This document shows positions 42,297-49,050 of a stretch of DNA of 49,259 nt, piece after piece. Below the pieces are notes generated by a model. The model searched no databases and was not told the origin of the DNA. It worked only from the letters and a program-made list of their open reading frames with translations. The stretch is from an uncultured Lachnospiraceae bacterium (GTDB lineage: Bacteria > Bacillota > Clostridia > Lachnospirales > Lachnospiraceae), in the NCBI GenBank assembly GCA_902786515.1, contig CADADA010000025.1, forward strand, positions 1 through 49,259, written 5' to 3'. Position 1 is the first letter of the stretch; every line of letters begins with the position of its first letter. Both the position numbers and the translations under genes were made by a program.

Positions 42297-44393
42297 TTAA
42301 TTATCCCAGCCTAATGCTTTTCTCTTTGCCTTGAAATCTTCCACAATCTTTTCTCCCAGTGCTACCGGGTCAGTATTTACATTCATGGAAGAACCCAATG
42401 TTTCTAACGTTCCATGTTTTAAGAACTCTATAACATTCTTAGAGCCATATATCTGTGCCTCCACACAATGATAAGAACTGATTCCGTTTAATCTGAATCC
42501 CAATGCCGCATCAATTCCTTTTTCATTTCCCCACTCAGGTGACGAAAAAGCAAACGGTAATTCATACATTGCATGCCCCAGTTCTCCTGCTATTCCCGCA
42601 AATATTCCAGACGAACGAGTATTATCAATACATTCACCCACATGCCATACAGGAGGTAAATCCGGTTCTAAAAACTCTCTTAAAGAATCTCCCGCCTTAT
42701 CTTTTCCTGATACAGCACAGTAACCAAGTTTCATGAGTGGGAATGAAGCACATCCGTTTGAAATGATTAATACATTATTCTTTAATAATACATCTGCCAC
42801 ATCAACAATACATTTTTCGTATAATACTTTAGGATTATTACAGCCAACCATGTTGACCACTCCTAATATTTTACCACTTTTTACCGCTTCTGCAAGTGGT
42901 TTCATGCTTCCAAAACGTTTATGTATATACTCAACTGAAAATCCTACTTCAGCTTCCACCTCATATGGTGGTATGTAAACCGGTATTCCTTTTCTTGATT
43001 CAAAGCTTTCAATTGCTCTTCTTACAATTTTTTCCGCAAGTTCCTTTGTCTCTCCGATATTTGCATGATGATGATCATATTCAAATCTTTCCGCACCCGG
43101 AAGTCTTGCCGATTCACTGGTTGTTACTACCGTCGTTTTAAAACATTTTGCCACTTCCATGATTGACGGAAATACATCCTGCACATCTGCAACCCACAAA
43201 TCAAGTGCACCTGTTCCAAGTACCAGTTCTGCTGAAACAGCATTTGAAAGAGGTATTACACCGCTATAACGGTACATTGCCGACAATCCGGAACAGCAGA
43301 TACCATAAAACCGTATTCCTTTTGCTCCCTTTGACTTCGCAAGACTTAACATGTCTTCTCTCTTACCTGCTTCAACAATCTGACTGACTAATAATGGCAG
43401 ATGACCGTGTACGGCAATATTTACATATCCCTTTTCCAGTGCTCCGATATTTACTTTTGAAGTCACTCTGTCACCTACACCAAACAATGAATCCGTAGCT
43501 ATAGAAGCTCCTACCACACCCGAAAATGTGAAGGCAAGACCACAACGTAAAAATTGCTGCATGATACTTCTCCAGTCTCCATCTGTTGCACATCCGGACT
43601 TATGATAAGCTTCAAACACCTCATGATATGCACTTATAGGAAGTATGTCAAGTTCTTCCCACACCTTCTGTCTTTCAGGTACTGCACATGCCTTGATTGT
43701 CTTATACTCATCCGGTACAGCCCTTGATAAATCTTCAAGAAGCGCATCTGCTAAATCTCTCGCCACGTTTTTGAGCTGTCGGTTTTTTTCTTTAATTCCG
43801 AATGCCCTTGCCGTACTCCTAATCTTCTGCTCACCAAGTATTGGAACGTCCAATTTACCTTCTGCCGCCCATTTCAGTGCAAGAATAACCTCTCTTGCAT
43901 GCATTCCGTGCTGTGCCGCTCCTGCTGCCGCTGAGCGCAGAAGATTTCTTGCAACAATCAAATCAGCATCGGCACCACAGACTCCTTTTGGTGCCTTTGG
44001 CGTAACACGACACGGACCCATATTACAGACTTTACAACAGACTCCTGCCAATCCAAAGTTACACTGTGGTTTCTGTCTGTCAAAGCGGTCAAACGCAGTA
44101 TCTACACCCAACTGCTCCATTCTAAGGAGCATCTCCCTGACAGCGGGATCAGGTGTCTTTTCTATCACATCCTGCTTACTTGGAAATGTTTTTCTATATT
44201 CACTCACAGCATTCATATAGTCTTTAATAAATTCATCAGGACTACCCTCTCCATCTTCCTGATGCGAAGCTTTTAAAACCACTGTAGGTATCCCATGTTC
44301 GTCAAACCCGATAATATTTCTGTGTGAATGGATATGGGCAGGTCCATTTTCATGTGTGTGTTCATGTGTATGTTCGTGTGTGTGTGCGTTCAT
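42297..44393 (-). CDS. cooS: anaerobic carbon monoxide dehydrogenase (CooS-type) homologue, divergent C-cluster
   Basis: The 698-residue protein has a His-rich start (nine His in the first 24 residues), then the CODH core. D- and B-cluster cysteines are present at C111, C119, C120, C123, C128 and C139. Of the Ni-Fe C-cluster ligands known from Carboxydothermus CODH-II, equivalents of His261 (VHGH, H331), Cys295 (GICCSG, C366/C367), Cys446 (VGCNNP, C518), Cys476 (SNGC, C548) and Cys526 (GECIDN, C588) remain. The Cys333 position is Asp406 (VADVQDVFP instead of DxQC). The catalytic Lys (NEK, K625) remains; the usual CCTGNE reads CCSGLS. The reaction would be CO oxidation to CO2, but the changed site makes this uncertain. 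No CooF, CooC or Acs gene is nearby. Confidence 0.88.
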   Translation of the reverse strand: MNAHTHEHTHEHTHENGPAHIHSHRNIIGFDEHGIPTVVLKASHQEDGEGSPDEFIKDYMNAVSEYRKTFPSKQDVIEKTPDPAVREMLLRMEQLGVDTAFDRFDRQKPQCNFGLAGVCCKVCNMGPCRVTPKAPKGVCGADADLIVARNLLRSAAAGAAQHGMHAREVILALKWAAEGKLDVPILGEQKIRSTARAFGIKEKNRQLKNVARDLADALLEDLSRAVPDEYKTIKACAVPERQKVWEELDILPISAYHEVFEAYHKSGCATDGDWRSIMQQFLRCGLAFTFSGVVGASIATDSLFGVGDRVTSKVNIGALEKGYVNIAVHGHLPLLVSQIVEAGKREDMLSLAKSKGAKGIRFYGICCSGLSAMYRYSGVIPLSNAVSAELVLGTGALDLWVADVQDVFPSIMEVAKCFKTTVVTTSESARLPGAERFEYDHHHANIGETKELAEKIVRRAIESFESRKGIPVYIPPYEVEAEVGFSVEYIHKRFGSMKPLAEAVKSGKILGVVNMVGCNNPKVLYEKCIVDVADVLLKNNVLIISNGCASFPLMKLGYCAVSGKDKAGDSLREFLEPDLPPVWHVGECIDNTRSSGIFAGIAGELGHAMYELPFAFSSPEWGNEKGIDAALGFRLNGISSYHCVEAQIYGSKNVIEFLKHGTLETLGSSMNVNTDPVALGEKIVEDFKAKRKALGWDN

Positions 44394-44421
44394 AAACGGT
44401 TCATTCCTTTCTTTAATAATC

Positions 44422-45192
44422 TTAAATATTGTATTCTATGTAGTTGTCTGTCTTTAAATTGAACAATTCAAATATCTTATCTCTAACCATAAGGAAATCA
44501 TCTCCCGTACGTTCCCTGAAATGCTTTATCGGCACCTTTACAATGCTTTTTACTTTTCCGGGATTTGGTGTCATAACCACTATTCTGTCAGCTAAGTATA
44601 CGGCTTCTTCTATGTCATGTGTTACAAAAATAATCGTCTTTTTTTCCTTTTTGCAAATATCAAGTATATCATCCTGTAATTTCATTCTTGTAATGGCATC
44701 AAGTGCCGCAAACGGTTCATCCATAAACAATATATCCGGATTTACCGCTAACGCCCTCGCTATGGCTACTCTCTGCTGCATTCCTCCCGAAAGCTGACGA
44801 GGATAAGATTTCTTATAATCCTTTAATCCTACCAGTTCTATGTACCTATTCGCTATTTTTTTTCTTTCTTCTTTTGATATCTTTTTCGATTCCAACCCAA
44901 GTTCCACATTTTTACTTACATTTCTCCATGGGAGCAATCCATAATTTTGAAATATTGTTACGTTTTTCTCCGATGGCTTTTCTACTTCTTTCCCATCAAT
45001 CTTAATACTCCCATGGTTCACCGGTGCGAATCCTGCGATGGCATTTAGTAATGTGCTCTTTCCGCACCCCGACGGACCCAGCAGACAAATAAATTCGCCT
45101 TCTTCTATATCAAGATTCACATCTTTTAATGCAGTAAATTCCTGTCCGTTTTCAATATATGTCTTTCCCGCTTCTTTTATCTCTATTTTCAT
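44422..45192 (-). CDS. ABC transporter ATPase, NitT/TauT (SsuB) type
   Basis: The 256-residue ATPase has Walker A GPSGCGKST, Q-loop FQNYGLLPW, signature LSGGMQQRVAIARA, Walker B ILFMDEPFAALD and the H-loop FVTHDIEEA. FAALD and the short C-terminal extension place it in the nitrate/sulfonate/taurine family. Its ATG overlaps the permease stop (ATGA), with AGGAGGTGA upstream. It precedes cooS by 28 bp. Confidence 0.95.
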   Translation of the reverse strand: MKIEIKEAGKTYIENGQEFTALKDVNLDIEEGEFICLLGPSGCGKSTLLNAIAGFAPVNHGSIKIDGKEVEKPSEKNVTIFQNYGLLPWRNVSKNVELGLESKKISKEERKKIANRYIELVGLKDYKKSYPRQLSGGMQQRVAIARALAVNPDILFMDEPFAALDAITRMKLQDDILDICKKEKKTIIFVTHDIEEAVYLADRIVVMTPNPGKVKSIVKVPIKHFRERTGDDFLMVRDKIFELFNLKTDNYIEYNI

Positions 45193-45953
45193 CTTTTGTC
45201 ACCTCCTACATACCCCGGAATCCTCTTTTCAATTATCTTTAAAATTGTATCTAGTAATAAACCAATAAGTCCTATTACAATAATAGTTGCCAACAGAATA
45301 TCTGCCCTTACATTATTTCTTGCATCTATAATCTGATAGCCGAGCCCCGATTGTGCTCCTACCATCTCACCTGCCACTAAAAATATCCACGCCGTACCCA
45401 GTGCCAGGTGTATACCATTTGCAATCTGTGGAAAAGCTGCAGGAAATATGACTTTCCACATTAACTGTGGCTGTTTTATTCCAAAGTTTTCTGACACTTT
45501 AATATATATAGGGTCAATATTTCTTACCGCTGATACCGTAGACAATAATACCGGAAAAAATGCTGCTATAAAGATTATCACTATAGCCGGTAAATCACCT
45601 ATGCCAAAAAGCAATACTATAAACGGCATCCACGCTGTTGGTGAAATAGGTCGTAACAGCTGGACTGACGGATTGACATATTTAAACACCCCCGGCATTC
45701 TTCCAAGCACCAATCCTAATAACACGGCAATAATCACTGAACTGATATAGCCTATTGCAAATCTGTACATACTCGTGGCAATATTTGTTATCAGAGTTCC
45801 ATTATCAATCATTTCCTTCAATGCACTTAATGCCTGTAAAGGAGACGGAAATAATGTAGAACTAAAATCACTGCATATGTACAATAACTGCCAGATACCT
45901 ATCAATATTGCTAATGATACTATGACATTTTTTATAGAAACCAGCTTTTTCAT
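45189..45953 (-). CDS. ABC transporter permease, NitT/TauT (SsuC) type
   Basis: The 254-residue protein has six membrane helices and the BPD_transp_1 EAA-like loop (SENFGIKQPQLMWKVIFPAAFPQI), as in SsuC/TauC. An R-P-I-S-P-T-A-W-M-P-F segment is also typical. Its ribosome-binding site is modest (GTGATGTGAGAAG). It lies 28 bp after the lipoprotein gene and overlaps the ATPase gene. Confidence 0.95.
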   Translation of the reverse strand: MKKLVSIKNVIVSLAILIGIWQLLYICSDFSSTLFPSPLQALSALKEMIDNGTLITNIATSMYRFAIGYISSVIIAVLLGLVLGRMPGVFKYVNPSVQLLRPISPTAWMPFIVLLFGIGDLPAIVIIFIAAFFPVLLSTVSAVRNIDPIYIKVSENFGIKQPQLMWKVIFPAAFPQIANGIHLALGTAWIFLVAGEMVGAQSGLGYQIIDARNNVRADILLATIIVIGLIGLLLDTILKIIEKRIPGYVGGDKR

Positions 45954-45981
45954 CTTCTCACATCACTTTCTTCAATAATAT

Positions 45982-46908
45982 TTACCAGTCACTTTTTACA
46001 AAATCTTCATATTCCGGTGGATTATCCGAAAGACCGTATTCCTTTACTTTTTCAGCAAGTGTATTGTAATCGTCTTCCGTAATCGTAAGCTCGTCATATG
46101 ATATCCACTTCAGAGAAATATCTAACACTTCATCTGACTGATTCAGATATTTCTCTGCAACTTCCTTTGCCTTTTCCTCGTCAAGATTTGCTCCTGCCGT
46201 CTTATACCTCTCTGTAAAGTTCTTTGCTTCTTCCGGTCTTTCTTCTATAAATTTATCTGTTAAAACCAGTCCGCAGCATAATGAATTTTCCCACAACTCT
46301 TCGGACGAATACAAAACTTTTCCTACTCCAAGAGACACACCCATCGCCCCAAATGGTTCTGCTACACAATAACCGTCTATAGTACCTGCCGCAAGTGCCG
46401 ACGGCATTTCTGTCGGTGCAAGCTCTGTGATGTTGATATCATCTACCGTAAGTCCACCCTTTGCAAGCGCATCATTAAGGAGTATGTTATGAGATGACTG
46501 TCTGTGTGGAATCGCAAAATTTTTCCCTTTTAAATCCTCTACACTGTCAATATCATTAGAAACAATCAATACATTTCCATCCTTATGCCCCAAAGCAACT
46601 GCTTTAATTCCTATACCCTCCTGTTTTGATTTCATGGCGAGTTCTATTAATACCGATGCACCATCTACCCTGTCAGAATTCAAAGCATCCAAGAGTTCAG
46701 GCCATGAACCATATTTTATCAGTTCAACCTTAATTCCATCTTCTTTTTCAAGTTCCTCCGCTTCTTCAAGAACTGCAAGAGAATGCGTAATTGGAAGATA
46801 CGCAATTTTTACTACTTTGTCATCATCCGTACTTTTTTCTTTTGTGCAGGCAGTTAATGCAAATGCCAACGAAACTGCCACTAACAATACATAAATTTTA
46901 TTTTTCAT
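45982..46908 (-). CDS. ABC transporter substrate-binding lipoprotein, NMT1/NitT type
   Basis: The 308-residue protein has a lipoprotein signal (LAFALTAC, Cys near 21) followed by an NMT1/NrtA-like fold: KIAYLPITHSLAV, GSWPELLDALNSDRVDGA, NFAIPHRQSSHNILL, ALAAGTIDGYCVAEPFGA. Substrates in this family include nitrate, sulfonates, pyrimidine precursors and bicarbonate. The actual ligand cannot be read from the sequence. Start is the ATG at 46908; an ATG four codons earlier abuts the purine-rich site. It is the first gene of the operon behind a consensus promoter. Confidence 0.9.
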   Translation of the reverse strand: MKNKIYVLLVAVSLAFALTACTKEKSTDDDKVVKIAYLPITHSLAVLEEAEELEKEDGIKVELIKYGSWPELLDALNSDRVDGASVLIELAMKSKQEGIGIKAVALGHKDGNVLIVSNDIDSVEDLKGKNFAIPHRQSSHNILLNDALAKGGLTVDDINITELAPTEMPSALAAGTIDGYCVAEPFGAMGVSLGVGKVLYSSEELWENSLCCGLVLTDKFIEERPEEAKNFTERYKTAGANLDEEKAKEVAEKYLNQSDEVLDISLKWISYDELTITEDDYNTLAEKVKEYGLSDNPPEYEDFVKSDW

Positions 46909-46930
46909 AATTATCACCATTCCTTTTTAT

Positions 46931-47030
46931 ATTTTTCCTATAGAATTAGTATGCTTTAAAATAATAACAATTTACTATGTTGTTGTCAATTTGCTATATT
47001 TTATGACCTGTTATAGATTTTGCCTATAGA
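46931..47030. promoter_or_regulatory. 14-bp direct repeats flanking the cooS-operon promoter
   Basis: ATTTTTCCTATAGA (46931-46944) and ATTTTGCCTATAGA (47017-47030) differ at one base and are 86 bp apart, one upstream and one downstream of the promoter. A partial third (TATAGAT) lies at 47012. This layout would suit a regulator that loops or blocks the promoter. Confidence 0.4.
46961..46989 (-). promoter_or_regulatory. promoter of the ABC-cooS operon
   Basis: Minus-strand -35 TTGACA (46984-46989), exact 17-bp spacer, -10 TATTAT (46961-46966). Nearly identical 14-bp direct repeats lie on each side of it (46931-46944 and 47017-47030). Confidence 0.75.
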
Positions 47031-47045
47031 TTATAATTGTCTCAT

Positions 47046-47077
47046 AGAAAAAAAAATGAGAGTACAACATACTCTCT
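47046..47077 (-). terminator. terminator of tRNA-Leu(CAG)
   Basis: GAGAGT (47058-47063) and ACTCTC (47071-47076) arms; on the minus strand followed by CATTTTTTTTT. Confidence 0.88.
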
Positions 47078-47098
47078 TAATCTTCATCATATAAATAA

Positions 47099-47182
47099 TG
47101 CACCCGACAGGACTTGAACCTGCACCTTGTTGCCAAGATATGGACCTGAACCATACGCGTCTGCCAATTCCGCCACGGGTGC
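47099..47182 (-). tRNA. tRNA-Leu (anticodon CAG)
   Basis: An 84-base class II tRNA on the minus strand. Acceptor GCACCCG/CGGGTGC, D-arm GCGGAATTGGCAGACGC, anticodon stem TATGG/CCATA with loop TTCAGGT (anticodon CAG), a long variable arm, T-loop GGTTCAAGTCC, and discriminator A. CCA is not encoded. Confidence 0.97.
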
Positions 47183-47193
47183 AAAACAAATTT

Positions 47194-47218
47194 ATGTGAG
47201 TCACTAAATAACTCACAT
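47194..47218 (-). other. hairpin in the tRNA-Leu(CAG) precursor leader
   Basis: ATGTGAGT (47194-47201) and ACTCACAT (47211-47218) are perfect 8-bp arms. The predicted transcription start lies at the outer arm, so the precursor would begin with this hairpin about 11 bases before the mature tRNA. Confidence 0.55.
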
Positions 47219-47223
47219 AGCAT

Positions 47224-47252
47224 ATTATATTCTATAATTTAAAAATAGTCAA
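47224..47252 (-). promoter_or_regulatory. promoter of tRNA-Leu(CAG)
   Basis: Minus-strand -35 TTGACT (47247-47252), 17-bp spacer, perfect -10 TATAAT (47224-47229). Confidence 0.75.
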
Positions 47253-47264
47253 ATAAAAAATATA

Positions 47265-47301
47265 TTTTTTGAAAAAATTTTTTTTAAATTTTTTCAAAAA
47301 A
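47265..47301. repeat. perfect 16-bp A/T inverted repeat between divergent tRNA promoters
   Basis: Arms TTTTTTGAAAAAATTT (47265-47280) and AAATTTTTTCAAAAAA (47286-47301) around TTTTT. It lies directly upstream of both tRNA promoters, and its phased A-tracts could serve as a shared UP element. Confidence 0.6.
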
Positions 47302-47305
47302 GTGT

Positions 47306-47334
47306 TTGACATCTTTCTCATTATATGTTAATAT
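47306..47334 (+). promoter_or_regulatory. promoter of tRNA-Leu(AAG)-tRNA-Asn
   Basis: -35 TTGACA (47306-47311), 17-bp spacer, -10 TAATAT (47329-47334), followed by the tRNA at 47362. Confidence 0.78.
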
Positions 47335-47361
47335 ATACTTCGTCAGTTGAATAAAGCACAT

Positions 47362-47446
47362 GCGGAAGTGCTGGAATTGGCAGACAGGCCAGACTAAGGA
47401 TCTGGTGATCACTGCGATCGTGAGGGTTCAAGTCCCTTCTTCCGCA
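47362..47446 (+). tRNA. tRNA-Leu (anticodon AAG)
   Basis: An 85-base class II tRNA. Acceptor GCGGAAG/CTTCCGC, D-arm CTGGAATTGGCAGACAG, anticodon stem CCAGA/TCTGG with loop CTAAGGA (anticodon AAG), a long variable arm, T-arm GGGTTCAAGTCCC and discriminator A. An A at position 34 is unusual in bacteria outside tRNA-Arg and would need deamination to inosine by a TadA-like enzyme. Confidence 0.95.
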
Positions 47447-47458
47447 TCATTCAATTAT

Positions 47459-47530
47459 TCCTCGATAGCTCAATGGTAGAGCACACGGCTGTTAACCGTG
47501 GGGTTGTTGGTTCGAGCCCAACTCGGGGAG
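47459..47530 (+). tRNA. tRNA-Asn (anticodon GTT)
   Basis: A 72-base tRNA. Acceptor TCCTCGA/TCGGGGA, D-arm with GCTCAATGGTAGAGC, anticodon stem CACGG/CCGTG with loop CTGTTAA (anticodon GTT), T-loop GGTTCGAGCCC and discriminator G. CCA is not encoded. A run of seven T's follows immediately and may end the transcript. Confidence 0.97.
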
Positions 47531-47617
47531 TTTTTTTATATCAAAATTATTCCCCCTACTCGATTACAACGTTTTAAGCATCTTGCAACTTCATCTTTCA
47601 ATGTACTGCTGTCACGT

Positions 47618-47651
47618 AAAAAAAGGCCCTCCACTCAATCGTGAAGGGTCC
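47618..47651 (-). terminator. terminator of the infC-rpmI-rplT operon
   Basis: On the minus strand a GGACCCTTCAC/GTGGAGGGCC stem is followed by seven T's, 15 bp past the rplT stop. Confidence 0.92.
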
Positions 47652-47666
47652 TCATTTTATATTCTA

Positions 47667-48023
47667 TTACGCTACTTTACTCTTTGCTAATTCAGCAAGT
47701 TTTGCAAATCCTTCTGCATCATTGATAGCCATATCAGATAACATCTTTCTGTTAACTTCTACTCCTGCAAGCTTCAATCCATACATAAATTTGCTGTATG
47801 AAAGTCCGTTAATTCTTGCAGCTGCATTTATTCTTGCTATCCATAACTGTCTGAACTGTCTCTTTCTCTGCTTTCTTCCTGCATAAGAACTTGTCAAAGC
47901 TCTCATTACAGACTGTTTTGCAACTCTATACTGCTTTGATCTGGCTCCTCTGTAACCTTTAGCCAGCTTCAATACTCTGTTATGTTTCTTTTTAGCGTTC
48001 ATTCCGCCTTTAATTCTTGCCAT
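47667..48023 (-). CDS. rplT: 50S ribosomal protein L20
   Basis: The 118-residue basic protein has the L20 start [25 protein letters not shown] and [16 protein letters not shown]. It binds 23S rRNA and in Firmicutes represses its own operon by binding the infC leader. AGGAGG precedes the ATG by about 10 bases. Confidence 0.98.
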   Translation of the reverse strand: MARIKGGMNAKKKHNRVLKLAKGYRGARSKQYRVAKQSVMRALTSSYAGRKQRKRQFRQLWIARINAAARINGLSYSKFMYGLKLAGVEVNRKMLSDMAINDAEGFAKLAELAKSKVA

Positions 48024-48055
48024 TTTACATCTTCCTCCTATATTATTCCATCATC

Positions 48056-48253
48056 TTATAAATACGGTAATATTTTCTTCATGTTCTTAATGTTAGTAGA
48101 GTCTGTCATAGCTGCTTTTCTAAGATTTCTCTTTCTCTTAGTTGATTTCTTTGTTAATATATGGCTCTTGTAAGCCTTACTTCTCTTTAATTTTCCAGAA
48201 CCTGTTAATTTAAAACGCTTTGCAGCCGCTTTACTTGTCTTCATTTTTGGCAT
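48056..48253 (-). CDS. rpmI: 50S ribosomal protein L35
   Basis: The 65-residue protein begins [15 protein letters not shown] and has the L35 core [16 protein letters not shown]. The start at 48253 lies 8 bases after GGAGG; an ATG two codons earlier overlaps the spacer. Second gene of the operon. Confidence 0.97.
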   Translation of the reverse strand: MPKMKTSKAAAKRFKLTGSGKLKRSKAYKSHILTKKSTKRKRNLRKAAMTDSTNIKNMKKILPYL

Positions 48254-48345
48254 TGCCATTTCCTCCTTAAAATATAAATATTTATTTCACATAACGGTGT
48301 ATATCCTTCCGGCTATAAACTGTTATATTTTAACTTTAGAAATAT

Positions 48346-48852
48346 TTAACGCTTTTCTGTTAAAAACATCTGCATATTTCTGCCTTCTAATTTGGCAGGT
48401 TTATCGATAACAGCAACATCAGATAACATCTCGGCAAAATCATCAAGCACATGCTTACTGCTTGCCACGTGAGCCATCTCTCTTCCTCTGAATCTCAGAG
48501 TAACCTTAACCTTGTTGCCTTTTTCTATAAACTTTCTCGCCATATTTGCCTTGGTATTCAAATCATTTGACTCAATATTAGGCGAGAGTCTTACTTCCTT
48601 GACCTCAATAGTCTTCTGCTTCTTTTTTGCATCACGTTCTTTTCTTGCCTGCTCATAACGATACTTTCCGTAATCAATTATCTTGCATACAGGCGGCTTT
48701 GCTGATGGAGCAATCTTAACCAAATCAAGCTGTGCATCTTTTGCAAGTAAATATGCCTCTTTTGCAGACATAACACCCAACTGCTCTCCATCTTCTCCTA
48801 TTACTCTGACCTCTTTGTCTCTAATCTGTTCATTAATCATTAAATCGCTAAT
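48346..48852 (-). CDS. infC: translation initiation factor IF-3
   Basis: The 168-residue protein has the IF-3 N-domain (INEQIRDKEVRVIGEDGEQLG) and C-domain (KVTLRFRGREMAH, EGRNMQMFL). The start is most likely the ATT at 48850-48852: GGAGGT (48861-48866) is 9 bases upstream of it, while the first ATG is four codons further in. AUU starts are typical of infC and allow IF-3 to limit its own synthesis. The encoded extra residues are (M)SDL before MINEQ. First gene of infC-rpmI-rplT. Confidence 0.95.
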   Translation of the reverse strand: MSDLMINEQIRDKEVRVIGEDGEQLGVMSAKEAYLLAKDAQLDLVKIAPSAKPPVCKIIDYGKYRYEQARKERDAKKKQKTIEVKEVRLSPNIESNDLNTKANMARKFIEKGNKVKVTLRFRGREMAHVASSKHVLDDFAEMLSDVAVIDKPAKLEGRNMQMFLTEKR

Positions 48853-48882
48853 GGTTGTGCACCTCCAATATTAATATGCATT

Positions 48883-48909
48883 AAAAAAGTGGACAGTAAG
48901 ACTATCCAC
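48883..48909 (-). terminator. leader terminator (attenuator) of infC
   Basis: On the minus strand GTGGATAGT and ACTGTCCAC (48889-48909) form a stem followed by TTTTTT (48883-48888), just before the infC ribosome-binding site. Confidence 0.85.
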
Positions 48910-49015
48910 CATAAATCCAAAACACATAACATTACATGCATGTCATCGATATCAACCATCGGTCATCCTCTTATGCCGTGGTGAGAGTGGATACTCTACT
49001 TCTTCTCTTTACAAC
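48883..49015 (-). promoter_or_regulatory. L20-type leader with alternative antiterminator
   Basis: The transcript from the promoter at 49022 would run about 130 bases before the attenuator. TATCCAC (48987-48993, minus strand) can pair with GTGGATA in the terminator's 5' arm (48903-48909), so the two structures exclude each other. This is the arrangement of the Firmicutes L20 leader, in which bound L20 favours termination. Family assignment rests on position and this pairing. Confidence 0.75.
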
Positions 49016-49021
49016 GCTGAT

Positions 49022-49050
49022 ATTTTATCATGTTTTTTTTTTAATGTCAA
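49022..49050 (-). promoter_or_regulatory. promoter of infC-rpmI-rplT
   Basis: Minus-strand -35 TTGACA (49045-49050), exact 17-bp A-rich spacer, -10 TAAAAT (49022-49027). Confidence 0.85.

Noticed and set aside
47531..47666. A further gene or RNA between tRNA-Asn and rplT
   Set aside because: Only the rplT-side terminator is visible. The remaining stretch (about 47540-47617) shows no cloverleaf or frame with a start site.
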